Below, one piece after another: positions 24,705 to 32,522 of a DNA stretch of 64,000 nt. Location: contig NZ_JALPVL010000005.1 of the NCBI RefSeq assembly GCF_023544465.1, forward strand, positions 310,001-374,000. The letters run 5' to 3'. The notes beneath the pieces were generated by a model. The model was not told the DNA's origin. It made no database searches and saw only the letters and a program-made list of their open reading frames with translations. A program made the translations under genes and the position numbers. The number at the start of each line of letters is the position of its first letter. The stretch's first letter is position 1. Source of the stretch: Paractinoplanes maris. Its GTDB lineage: Bacteria > Actinomycetota > Actinomycetes > Mycobacteriales > Micromonosporaceae.

Positions 24705-24737
24705 GGAATTCTGCTCCCATCACTGATGAGGCAGAAC

Positions 24738-24782
24738 GATAATCGTTTTCAATAAGTATCGTCCAATAGCGAGATGACGATA
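24738..24782. promoter_or_regulatory. Probable metal-regulator operators upstream of the zinc operon
   Basis: GATAATCGTTTTC (24738-24750) is an AT-rich imperfect palindrome of the Fur/Zur-box kind, 34 bases upstream of the binding-protein start. Next to it TATCGTC (24757-24763) and GACGATA (24776-24782) form a 7-base inverted repeat with a 12-base gap. Either could bind Zur or the ArsR protein of the operon. The AT content contrasts with the surroundings. Confidence 0.5.
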
Positions 24783-24954
24783 AGTGCACCTGATTTGTCA
24801 GTGTCGGCTTCCTGCCTGCCATCGCGGCGCCCGCTACCTACCGTGACGGCAACCGGATACCGGCCGTATCGGATCGACGGACGCAGCCCGCTCGAGGCAC
24901 CCGTCGCGACACCGTGCCGGCTTTCTCGCATCTCGTTACGGGGAGAAGTGACCC

Positions 24955-26913
24955 ATGCCGCGTCTCGGACACGGACGAATCATCACTCAGAACGACCTCG
25001 CCGCCGCCGAACAGGGTCTGGCCGAGGTTGCCACCGGCAGCGCCGCGGCGTTCGCGTTGTTCAGGCAGGTCGAGGGCCACAGCTTCGACTTCCTGTTCCC
25101 GGGCCTGCAGGACGACGAGGCGAACCTGCTGCCGCAGACCGCCAACACGCCGGCCCAGCTCAAGGATCTCGGCAACGCCATGGTCGACACGGACGTGGCC
25201 GGGGAGGACAGCAACATCCCGGCCGCGTACACGTATTTCGGGCAGTTCGTCGACCACGACATCACGCTCGAGATCCAGCAGGGCCAGGGCTCGGCGACGA
25301 TGGCCCAGTTGCTCGACCCGACGATGACCCCGCTGACCGTGGCGGCCATCCGCAACGCGCTGCTCAACCAGCGCACGCCCACCCTCGACCTGGACAGCGT
25401 CTATGGTCTGCCGGCCCCGCACGACCCGGCCGACGGCAACAAGATGCTGGTCGGCAAGGTCACCTCGAGAGGTCTGCCCAACCGCCCGGTCAAGCGCCCG
25501 GACAGCAAGGCCGGCGACGACTTCCACGATCTGCCGCGCGAGGCCCCCAACCCGGGCAACATCGAGCACGACAAGGCGGCCGTCATCGGCGACCCCCGCA
25601 ACGACGAGAACACCATCATCGGCCAGCTGCACGTCGCGTTCCTGCGGGCGCACAACGCGCTCGTCGACCAGGGGCTGTCCTTCGTCGAGGCCCGCCGGGT
25701 GCTGCGCCAGCACTACCAGTACGTCGTGGTGCACGACTTCCTCAAGCGGGTGGCCGACCCGGCCGTGGTCGATGACATCGTGGCCCACGGCAACCGGTGG
25801 TTCGACCCGCTGTCGGAGCCGTCGTTCATGCCGCTGGAGTTCTCGGTGGCCGGCTACCGCTTCGGCCACTCGATGGTGCGCGCCGCCTACAACTTCAACG
25901 AGAACTTCAATCTCAACGGCGGCATCCCGGCCACCCTGAAGCTGCTGTTCACCTTCACCGCGCTCAGCGACGGCCTCGGCGGCGACGACAACCCCACGCT
26001 GCCCGAGAACTGGATCATCGAGTGGGAGAACATCATCGGGGACGACGCGTCGGTCGGGCTCGCCCGCCGGCTCGACCCGAGTCTCGCCGCGTTCAAGAAC
26101 AACAAGTTCGAGTCCCTGTTCGCCCTGCAGGATCTGACCGGGCAACCGGAACAGCCCGACCTGGCCGCCCGGCTGGCCGTGCGCAACCTGCTGCGCGGTT
26201 ACCGGCTGCGCCTGCCGACCGGCCAGGCCATCGCCGAGCACATCGGCGCCCAGGTGCTGACCAAGGACGAGATGCTCGCCGCGGGCGGTGAGGACCAGCG
26301 TCTGGCGCTCGAGGCGGGCGGGTTCCAATTCCGTACGCCGCTCTGGTACTACGTCCTGGCCGAGGCCAAGGTGCTGGGCGGCGGCAACCACCTGGGCCCG
26401 GTCGGCAGCACGCTCATCGCCGAGGTCCTGATCGGCCTGGTGCGCCGCAGCGCCGACTCGATCCTGACCCAGCCGGGCTGGGCGCCGTCGCTGCCGTCGG
26501 CCCAGCCCGGCCGGTTCGAGCTGGCCGACATCCTGCGGCTGGCCAAAGTGCTGCCCGGCGCCGTCACCCCGGCGACGTATACGGTCCAGGCCGGCGACAC
26601 CCTGTTCGGGATCGCCGAAGCCAAGCTGGGCAACGGCAACCGCTGGCCGCAGATCTACGCGCTCAACCAGGCCGTGATCCGCGATCCGGACCGCATCTTC
26701 GCGGGGCAGGTCTTCGTGCTGCCGCCGAAGGAGCCGGTCGGCGACATCCCGCGCCTGCACACCGTCAAGAGCGGCGACACCCTCACCAGCATCGCCCGGG
26801 CCACGCTGGGCGACGGTGACCGCTGGCCCGAGATCTTCACCCTGAACCAGGCCATCCTGACCAACCCCGACCGCATCATCCCCGGCCAGGTGCTGATCCT
26901 GCCGGCCAGCTGA
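24955..26913 (+). CDS. Animal-type heme peroxidase with two LysM domains, 652 aa
   Basis: The peroxidase/cyclooxygenase fold spans about residues 85-530. Distal H101 lies in FGQFVDHDIT and proximal H305 in YRFGHSMVRAAYN; GQLHVAFLRAHN is also typical. Two LysM modules follow at about 540-590 (YTVQAGDTLFGIAEAKLG) and 602-650 (HTVKSGDTLTSIARATLG), each ending in VLP/ILP. LysM binds N-acetylglucosamine polymers such as peptidoglycan or chitin. There is no Sec or Tat signal, so export is unexplained. ATG 24955 has GGGGAGAAG upstream. It diverges from the zinc operon. Confidence 0.9.
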   Translation: MPRLGHGRIITQNDLAAAEQGLAEVATGSAAAFALFRQVEGHSFDFLFPGLQDDEANLLPQTANTPAQLKDLGNAMVDTDVAGEDSNIPAAYTYFGQFVDHDITLEIQQGQGSATMAQLLDPTMTPLTVAAIRNALLNQRTPTLDLDSVYGLPAPHDPADGNKMLVGKVTSRGLPNRPVKRPDSKAGDDFHDLPREAPNPGNIEHDKAAVIGDPRNDENTIIGQLHVAFLRAHNALVDQGLSFVEARRVLRQHYQYVVVHDFLKRVADPAVVDDIVAHGNRWFDPLSEPSFMPLEFSVAGYRFGHSMVRAAYNFNENFNLNGGIPATLKLLFTFTALSDGLGGDDNPTLPENWIIEWENIIGDDASVGLARRLDPSLAAFKNNKFESLFALQDLTGQPEQPDLAARLAVRNLLRGYRLRLPTGQAIAEHIGAQVLTKDEMLAAGGEDQRLALEAGGFQFRTPLWYYVLAEAKVLGGGNHLGPVGSTLIAEVLIGLVRRSADSILTQPGWAPSLPSAQPGRFELADILRLAKVLPGAVTPATYTVQAGDTLFGIAEAKLGNGNRWPQIYALNQAVIRDPDRIFAGQVFVLPPKEPVGDIPRLHTVKSGDTLTSIARATLGDGDRWPEIFTLNQAILTNPDRIIPGQVLILPAS

Positions 26914-26928
26914 CCCTCCACCGTCGAC

Positions 26929-26964
26929 GGACCAGGCCGGAACTCGGTCTGGTCCGCATCTTTT
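26929..26964 (+). terminator. Rho-independent terminator after the heme peroxidase
   Basis: GGACCAG (26929-26935) pairs with CTGGTCC (26949-26955), with an inner CCG/CGG pairing, followed by CATCTTTT. It starts 16 bases after the stop. Confidence 0.75.
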
Positions 26965-27038
26965 GCCCGGTCGTACAAAAGTTGTGGTTGAAACATCGAA
27001 AGCTCTGGACCTCCCGGCAGAAGTACCCCAGGATATTC

Positions 27039-27048
27039 ACAACGTTGT
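27039..27048. promoter_or_regulatory. Palindrome ACAACGTTGT upstream of PA14/DUF1080 gene
   Basis: A perfect 10-base palindrome with a central CG, 27 bases before the ATG at 27075. LacI-family operators in actinomycetes have this centre, and the gene downstream is probably a glycan-active enzyme. No lacI gene is adjacent. Confidence 0.4.
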
Positions 27049-27074
27049 ATTGAGCTGGTAACCGGGGAGCGCGG

Positions 27075-30023
27075 ATGAAGCGTGTGATAGTGGCCGGGGT
27101 ACTTTTAGGAACGTTTGCGGCGGCACCGGCCTACGCGGCCGAACCGCCGCCGCAGGAGCCGGGAGTCACGCTCCGGACCTACGACATCGGGCAGTCGATG
27201 AACCGGGTCTGCGAGCTCAAGCCCGGTCAGACGCCCAATGTGGACAAGTTGATGCCCACCGTGGACTGGTCGACCACCGAGCAGTTCGGGCTGGGCGACA
27301 ACTTCGTCACCCAGGCCATCGCCAACCTCACGGCACCGGCCGACGGGGCGTACACGTTCCGGCTGACCAGCGACGACGGCTCGAAGCTCTACGTCGGTGA
27401 CACGCTGGTCGTGGACCACGACGGGCTGCACGACGTCGAACCACCCAAGGACGGCACGATCGACCTGACCGCGGGAGTGCATCCGCTGCGGGTCGAGCAC
27501 TTCGACAAGGACGGCGGGCAGCGGCTGACCCTCTCCTGGCGGCCGCCCGGCACAAGCGAATTCGCGGTGGTGCCGACGAGCGCCCTGAGCACCGACGCGG
27601 GCGTGGTGCGGGTGACTGCGCCGGGCACCAAAGAATGCGTGGCCGGCACGGACACCCCGGGCGACGGGCTGCCGCTCACCGCGGTCAACCCCGGCTACCA
27701 GCTGACCGACCTGCGACCGCCGGGCTTCGAGCCGCAGATCACCGGGATCGCCTGGCGGCCCGACGGCAAAATGGTGATCAGCACGTGGGGCGGCTCCGAC
27801 ACGGTGGCCGGCGAGGTCTACCTGGTCGACGGGGTCACCAAGGCGACCGGGCCGGGCGGGGTCACGTACAAGAAGATCGCCGGCAATCTCAAGGAACCGA
27901 TGGGCATCGCGGTGGTCGACGGCCTGGTCTACGTGTCCCAGAAACACGAACTGACCGAGCTGCGCGACACCGACCGCGACGACGTGCTCGACACCCGGCG
28001 CACGGTGGCGACCTGGCCGTTCGGCGGGAACTTCCACGAATTCGCGTTCGGGCTGCTCTACAAGGGCGGCAACTTCTACGTGAACCTGTCGGTGTCGATC
28101 AACCTGGGCGGCGCGACCACCGACCCGCAGCCGGTCGGCAACCGCGGCACGCACATCGTCGTCAACCGTAAAAGCGGGAAGGTGACGACGGTCGCGGGCG
28201 GCCTGCGCACCCCCAACGGGCTGGGCTGGGGCAACAACGGCGACCTCTACATCACCGACAACCAAGGTGGTTGGCTGCCGTCGTCCAAGCTGCTCAAGGT
28301 GGAAGAGGGCGCGTTCTACAACCACTACACCAACCCGGACGGCCCGTTCGACAGCCGGCCGGTGACCCGGCCGGTGCTGTGGCTGCCGCAGAACCAGATC
28401 GCCAACTCCCCCAGCACGCCGGTGATGCTCAAATCGGGGCCGTACAAAGGGCAGCTGGTCATCGGTGACGTGACCTACGGCGGACTGCAGCGGGCGGCGC
28501 TGGAAACAGTGCACGGGCAGGAACAAGGGGCGGTGTTCCGGCACACGCAAGGCCTTGAGGCAGGGGTCAACCGGGTGTCGCTCGGGCCGGACGGGTCGCT
28601 CTATCTGGGCGGGCTGGGAGCGGACGGCAACTGGGGACAAGAGGGCAAGCTGCGCTTCGGGCTGCAGAAGCTCACCCCGAACGGGAAGAACGTCTTCGAC
28701 ATGAAGACGATGAAGGCGACCGCGACCGGGTTCACAATCGAGTACACGAAGGCGTTGTCGGACGAGACGATCGCGAAACTGCCCACGGCGTACGCGGTGG
28801 AGCAGTGGCGGTACGTGCCGACCCCGCAGTACGGCGGGCCCGAGGTCGACCGCGAGACGCTGCCGGTGACGGCGGCCAAGGTGTCGGGCGACCGTAAGAC
28901 GGTGACGCTGACGGTGGCGGGGCTGCGACGCGATCGGGTGGTGCATCTGCGGTCGCCGCGGCCGTTCGGCGCCAAGGACGGCGAGACACTGTGGAGCACC
29001 GAAGCCTGGTACACGATGAACGAGGTGCCGGGGGCGCGTACGCAAGAAGTGTTCTACGAGGCTGAGGAAGGCAACCGCGAAGGCGGGGCGGCACTGGCGA
29101 CGGACCACCGGGGATACTCGGGAATCGGGTTCGTGGCGGGGCTCGGGTCGCTGAACGCGTCGACCACCTCGCACGTGACGGTGGACAAGGCGGGCGACTA
29201 TCAGGTCGGGGTGCGCTACTCGAACGGGCCGAATCCGTTCAGCGGCACCAAGACGGTGAGTGTGTACGTCAATGGCAAAAAGGTGAAGCAAGTCTCGTTG
29301 CCGTCGACGGTCACGTGGGAAGAATGGGCGACGGTCACCGAGACGTTGAAGCTCAAGAAGGGCGTGAACGCGGTCCAATACCGGGTGGACGCGACGGACA
29401 GCGGGCACGTGAACCTCGACCTGATCAGCGTGCGCAAGCCGGCCAAGCGGATCACGCTGTTCGACGGGAACGGGCTGGACAACTGGCTGCACACCGATGG
29501 GCGGCGGGCGCAGTGGCCGGCGGTGGACGGTGGAGCGGTCGAAGTGTGTTGCGGGGATCTCCGGACCAAGGAAGCGTTCGGGGATTACAAGCTGCACGTG
29601 GAGTTCAAAGTGCCGCTGCTGCCGCCCGAGGTGACCGGTCAGAACCGGGGTAACAGTGGGGTGTATCAGCAGGAGCGGTACGAGATTCAGATCCTTGACT
29701 CGTACGGGGATACGACTCTGGACAACAACGAGGCGGGGTCGATCTACACGATCAAGGCGCCGGATGTGAACGCGGCTACGGCGCCGGAGACGTGGCAGAA
29801 GTACGACATCACCTTCCGGGCTGCTCGGTATGACGAGGCTGGGGTCAAGACCGCGAACGCTCGGGTTTCCCTGGTCTGGAACGGGCGGACCGTTCAGAAC
29901 GATGTCGAGATTCCTCAAGGGACCGGGGGGAACATTCCTGAGGGGCCGGCCACCGGGGCTATTCGGTTGCAGGATCATGGGAACAAGGTCCAGTACCGGA
30001 ACATCTGGATCGAGCCGGTTTAA
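27075..30023 (+). CDS. Secreted PA14 / beta-propeller / CBM / DUF1080 protein, 982 aa
   Basis: A signal peptide (MKRVIVAGVLLGTFAAAPAYA) is followed by a PA14 domain (about 30-165; YTFRLTSDDGSKLYVGDTLV). A propeller of the glucose-dehydrogenase-like type follows (about 195-530; ITGIAWRPDGKMVIST, LRTPNGLGWGNNGDLYITDN). Then come a CBM6/35-like domain (about 655-785; VFYEAEEGN, HVNLDLISV) and a DUF1080/3-keto-glycoside hydrolase-type domain (about 790-982; LFDGNGLDNW, YEIQILDSYG). Such proteins are thought to act on extracellular carbohydrates, perhaps through 3-keto-sugars. The exact reaction is unknown. ATG 27075 has GGGGAGCG upstream. Confidence 0.88.
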   Translation: MKRVIVAGVLLGTFAAAPAYAAEPPPQEPGVTLRTYDIGQSMNRVCELKPGQTPNVDKLMPTVDWSTTEQFGLGDNFVTQAIANLTAPADGAYTFRLTSDDGSKLYVGDTLVVDHDGLHDVEPPKDGTIDLTAGVHPLRVEHFDKDGGQRLTLSWRPPGTSEFAVVPTSALSTDAGVVRVTAPGTKECVAGTDTPGDGLPLTAVNPGYQLTDLRPPGFEPQITGIAWRPDGKMVISTWGGSDTVAGEVYLVDGVTKATGPGGVTYKKIAGNLKEPMGIAVVDGLVYVSQKHELTELRDTDRDDVLDTRRTVATWPFGGNFHEFAFGLLYKGGNFYVNLSVSINLGGATTDPQPVGNRGTHIVVNRKSGKVTTVAGGLRTPNGLGWGNNGDLYITDNQGGWLPSSKLLKVEEGAFYNHYTNPDGPFDSRPVTRPVLWLPQNQIANSPSTPVMLKSGPYKGQLVIGDVTYGGLQRAALETVHGQEQGAVFRHTQGLEAGVNRVSLGPDGSLYLGGLGADGNWGQEGKLRFGLQKLTPNGKNVFDMKTMKATATGFTIEYTKALSDETIAKLPTAYAVEQWRYVPTPQYGGPEVDRETLPVTAAKVSGDRKTVTLTVAGLRRDRVVHLRSPRPFGAKDGETLWSTEAWYTMNEVPGARTQEVFYEAEEGNREGGAALATDHRGYSGIGFVAGLGSLNASTTSHVTVDKAGDYQVGVRYSNGPNPFSGTKTVSVYVNGKKVKQVSLPSTVTWEEWATVTETLKLKKGVNAVQYRVDATDSGHVNLDLISVRKPAKRITLFDGNGLDNWLHTDGRRAQWPAVDGGAVEVCCGDLRTKEAFGDYKLHVEFKVPLLPPEVTGQNRGNSGVYQQERYEIQILDSYGDTTLDNNEAGSIYTIKAPDVNAATAPETWQKYDITFRAARYDEAGVKTANARVSLVWNGRTVQNDVEIPQGTGGNIPEGPATGAIRLQDHGNKVQYRNIWIEPV

Positions 30024-30054
30024 CTGATGTCCGGCCCCGGTGGTTCTGGCTGCC

Positions 30055-30372
30055 GGGGTCGGATTCGGGTTGCGGGTTGGGCTTTCTTGCGGTTGGACGG
30101 TTGGGGCCGAGGGTGGCCACGCTGGGCTGTGGAGCGTTTTATGCCCTGCGTGGCCACCCTCGGCCCCAACCTTGCATGGGGATCGGTGACGGCCAGGGGG
30201 AGGGTCACTCGCTGGTGGCTGCGGGGCTGAGCTGGGTGGTCCCCTGACGGGTGGGGGTCTGGCTGCCGCGCTGTGGACGAAGCTGAGGGGGCTGGTCTCG
30301 CAGGCCGGGCTTGGTGGTGGGGGGCGGGAACTTAACAATGCCGGTTGCTTCCGCCTTCGGCGTACGTCGTCG
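30055..30372. repeat. Intergenic palindromic repeat, copy B
   Basis: This is the second copy of the repeat at 7065-7378, in the same orientation and also between two convergent genes. It has the lead-in (CTTTCTTGCGGTTGGACGG), a hairpin (30099-30171), TTGC, a variable part and the conserved block from 30238 (CCTGACGGGT, GTCTGGCTGCCGCGCTG) through 30324-30345 to about 30372. It lacks the nested repeats that follow copy A. Between 30024 and 30434 no gene is seen; the remaining 60 bases to the TetR stop hold nothing recognised. Confidence 0.75.
30099..30171. terminator. 29-bp hairpin of repeat copy B
   Basis: Arms 30099-30127 and 30143-30171 are complementary except one T-T mismatch at the fifth pair from the loop, the same place as the G.T pair in copy A. 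The loop is 15 bases. The arm sequence differs from copy A while the structure is kept. It may also end transcription of the DUF1080 gene. Confidence 0.7.
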
Positions 30373-30434
30373 GCGCGCGTGGGCCTGCTGGGGCTGGAGC
30401 TGCATCGGGATGGTGGACGTGCGTTGTGCGGGCT

Positions 30435-31004
30435 CTAGTGGGGGATGCGGGCGGCGGCTGCGGCCACTGTTGTCAAGTCTTTCGGGGGGAAGCCGGCTCG
30501 GCTCAGTACTGCTAGGGACTTGTTTGTTGCGAGTGTGCACAGGGCTAGGTCTGCCGCCTCCTGGCTGGTGGCGCCGGCGGTCAGTAACGCCTGTGTGAGC
30601 ATCGTCCTCAAGGTGTCGATCATGGTGTGGACCAGAGTTTGGGCCTTGGTGTCCAGGGCTGGGAGCTGGGTTGCCGACATGGTGAGCAGGCAGCCGTCGG
30701 GGACTGTGGGATCGGCGATGCGGTTCAGGGTCACCTGTAGGTAGGCGGCTATGACTGCGCTCGGGCTTGCGTGGGGGGCGCACAGGGCCTCGCTGTAAAG
30801 CGGGTGATAGGTCTGCGCGTACCGCTCGAGGCTTTTCTGGAAGAGGGCGCTCTTGTCGCCGAAGGTGCCGTAGAGGGAGCTTCGATTCAGGCCCGTGCCG
30901 TCGGTCAGGCGGTCGACCGAGGCCTCGGAGTAGCCCCAGCGCCAGAAGACGTGCATCGCGCGTCGTAGGGCCTCGTCGACGTCGAACTGTTTGCGGCCTG
31001 CCAT
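30435..31004 (-). CDS. TetR-family repressor, 189 aa
   Basis: The N-terminal helix-turn-helix reads ALRRAMHVFWRWGYSEASVDRLTDGTGLNRSSLYGTFGDKSALFQKSLERY, a full TetR DNA-binding domain of the AcrR/YxaF kind. The C-terminal half (DGCLLTMSATQLPALD...) is the ligand-binding and dimer domain, with a pattern common in regulators of drug or solvent resistance genes. ATG 31004 is used; ATG 31022 would add six residues. It diverges from an alpha/beta hydrolase gene over a palindromic operator, so it probably represses both. Confidence 0.92.
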   Translation of the reverse strand: MAGRKQFDVDEALRRAMHVFWRWGYSEASVDRLTDGTGLNRSSLYGTFGDKSALFQKSLERYAQTYHPLYSEALCAPHASPSAVIAAYLQVTLNRIADPTVPDGCLLTMSATQLPALDTKAQTLVHTMIDTLRTMLTQALLTAGATSQEAADLALCTLATNKSLAVLSRAGFPPKDLTTVAAAAARIPH

Positions 31005-31023
31005 GGGTTGCAGCTTACGCATC

Positions 31024-31041
31024 TTGCACCGATCGTTTCAA
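31024..31041. promoter_or_regulatory. TetR operator TTGCACCGATCGTTTCAA
   Basis: An 18-base pseudo-palindrome with a perfect CGATCG core and TTG/CAA ends, 14 of 18 positions symmetric. It fills the short gap between the divergent starts 31004 and 31061 and is the natural binding site for the adjacent TetR protein. Confidence 0.7.
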
Positions 31042-31060
31042 CATGCGTATGGTCAGCGGC

Positions 31061-32011
31061 ATGACATCTTGGATCGATCGTTCCATGACCGGTACGGACT
31101 CGGGCACGGCGCGTTTGGGGTCGCTGCGACTGCCTGCCGGGTTCGGCGACGTCTTCAGCAGCCGGCTCGTGGAGGTGGATGGGGTGCGGCTGCACGCGGT
31201 CACCGGTGGGGAGGGGCCGCCGCTGCTGTTGGTGGGTGGGTGGCCGCAGACCTGGTATGCGTGGCGGAAGGTCATGCCGGCGCTGGCCCGGCGGCACACG
31301 GTGGTCGCCGTTGACTCGCGGGGGGCCGGGCTGTCCGACAAGCCCGAGGACGGGTACGACGCGGGCACGCTGGCCGCGGATCTGGTCGGGCTGATGGCCG
31401 CGCTCGGGCACGAGCGGTTCGACGTGGTCGGGCACGACATCGGAATGTGGACGGGGTATGCGATGGCTGCCGATCATCGCGAGCGGGTGGGGCGGCTCGC
31501 GGTCGTCGACGCGATCATTCCGGGGCTCACGCCGACGCCGTCGGTCTTCAGTTCGGCCGCGGTCAACCAGCGGTTGTGGCACTTCGGCTTCAACCGGCTC
31601 GACGGCCTGAACGAGGAGCTGGTCCGGGGGCGGGAGCGGCTGTTCTTCGGTCATCAGTTCGCCCAGAAGGCTGCCGGGCCGGAGGCGATCCCGGCGTACG
31701 CCGTGGACGTCTATGTCGAGGCGATCGTCGCGGACCCGCGTGGGCTGCGGGCCAGCTTCGGGTACTACCGGGCGCTGGACGAGACGATCGCGCAGAACGA
31801 GCGGCGGTCGAAGAAGCTGCTGACGCTGCCGGTGCTCGCTGTTGGCGGCGCGCGATACACCGGTGCGCTGGCCGCCGAGACGATGCGGCTCGCGGCCGAC
31901 GATGTCACCGGGGTGGTCGTCGACGACTGCGGCCATTACGTGGCCGAGGAGCAGCCGGAGCGATTCATCGAGATTCTGGAGGACTTCCTCGGCGGCGGCC
32001 GGCGAGAGTGA
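31061..32011 (+). CDS. Alpha/beta hydrolase, epoxide hydrolase-like, 316 aa
   Basis: The nucleophile elbow is VVGHDIGMWTGY, with Asp instead of Ser, as in epoxide hydrolases and haloalkane dehalogenases. The oxyanion region is GGWPQTWYAWR and the catalytic His lies in DDCGHYVAEEQPERF. SRGAGLSDKP is also typical. It probably opens an epoxide or cleaves a halide from a small molecule; the substrate is unknown. ATG 31061 is used; ATG 31043 is possible. Its last 47 bases overlap, in antisense, the end of copC. It is likely induced by release of the divergent TetR repressor. Confidence 0.9.
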   Translation: MTSWIDRSMTGTDSGTARLGSLRLPAGFGDVFSSRLVEVDGVRLHAVTGGEGPPLLLVGGWPQTWYAWRKVMPALARRHTVVAVDSRGAGLSDKPEDGYDAGTLAADLVGLMAALGHERFDVVGHDIGMWTGYAMAADHRERVGRLAVVDAIIPGLTPTPSVFSSAAVNQRLWHFGFNRLDGLNEELVRGRERLFFGHQFAQKAAGPEAIPAYAVDVYVEAIVADPRGLRASFGYYRALDETIAQNERRSKKLLTLPVLAVGGARYTGALAAETMRLAADDVTGVVVDDCGHYVAEEQPERFIEILEDFLGGGRRE

Positions 32012-32522
32012 AATATGCCGCGGTGCCGGCCAAGGCCACCCCGACGGCGCCGAGCGCGATGAATGCTCCGGCCGGAAGTCCGTCGGCCGGGGTGGGTGGT
32101 GCGGTGGGCTCTGCGATGGGCGCGCTGGCGACTGGTGCCGGGCGGGACGGGTCGGCCACGGTGAACTCGTACGAGCCTTGGACTGTGTGGCCGTCGGTGG
32201 AGACCACTCGGTAGGCGACGGTGTAGTCGCCGTTGGTGGGTGGGGTGCTGAGGCGGATGGTGCCGGTGGGGCCGGACACCTGGGGGGCGGAGGCGGCCAG
32301 GCGCTGCCGGGCGGCGTCGCTCAGCACGATCGTGGTGAAGTCGGGGTTGAGTTGTTCGTTGAAGGTCAGGGTGACCTCGGTCGGCGCGGTGGTCAGCGTG
32401 GCGTCCCGCGTGGGGGCGGCTGCGACGAGTTGGGCGTGGGCCCACGCGGGGACGCCCGGCAGCAGCACCGCCAGGAAGGCGGCCGCCGCGAGCAGGAAAC
32501 GGACTGGCCGGCGGTGGCTCAT
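31965..32522 (-). CDS. copC: CopC-type copper-binding protein with C-terminal anchor, 185 aa
   Basis: A signal peptide ends at PAWA-HAQLVAAAP, so the mature protein begins with His, which in CopC binds Cu(II) through its amino terminus. The CopC beta-barrel continues with PTEVTLTFNEQLNPDFTTIVL and YRVVSTDGHTVQGSYEFTV, which carries further Cu ligands (DGH). A Pro/Ala-rich linker and one membrane helix (about 150-172) anchor it. ATG 32522 overlaps the DyP peroxidase stop (ATGA), making it the last gene of a four-gene copper operon. Confidence 0.92.
   Translation of the reverse strand: MSHRRPVRFLLAAAAFLAVLLPGVPAWAHAQLVAAAPTRDATLTTAPTEVTLTFNEQLNPDFTTIVLSDAARQRLAASAPQVSGPTGTIRLSTPPTNGDYTVAYRVVSTDGHTVQGSYEFTVADPSRPAPVASAPIAEPTAPPTPADGLPAGAFIALGAVGVALAGTAAYFTLAGRRRGSPPESR

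Noticed and set aside
27105..30338. 1077-residue minus-strand frame opposite the PA14/DUF1080 gene
   Set aside because: Composition is a typical GC-rich shadow (Arg/Pro/His/Val runs) and the plus strand has a signal peptide and four domains.
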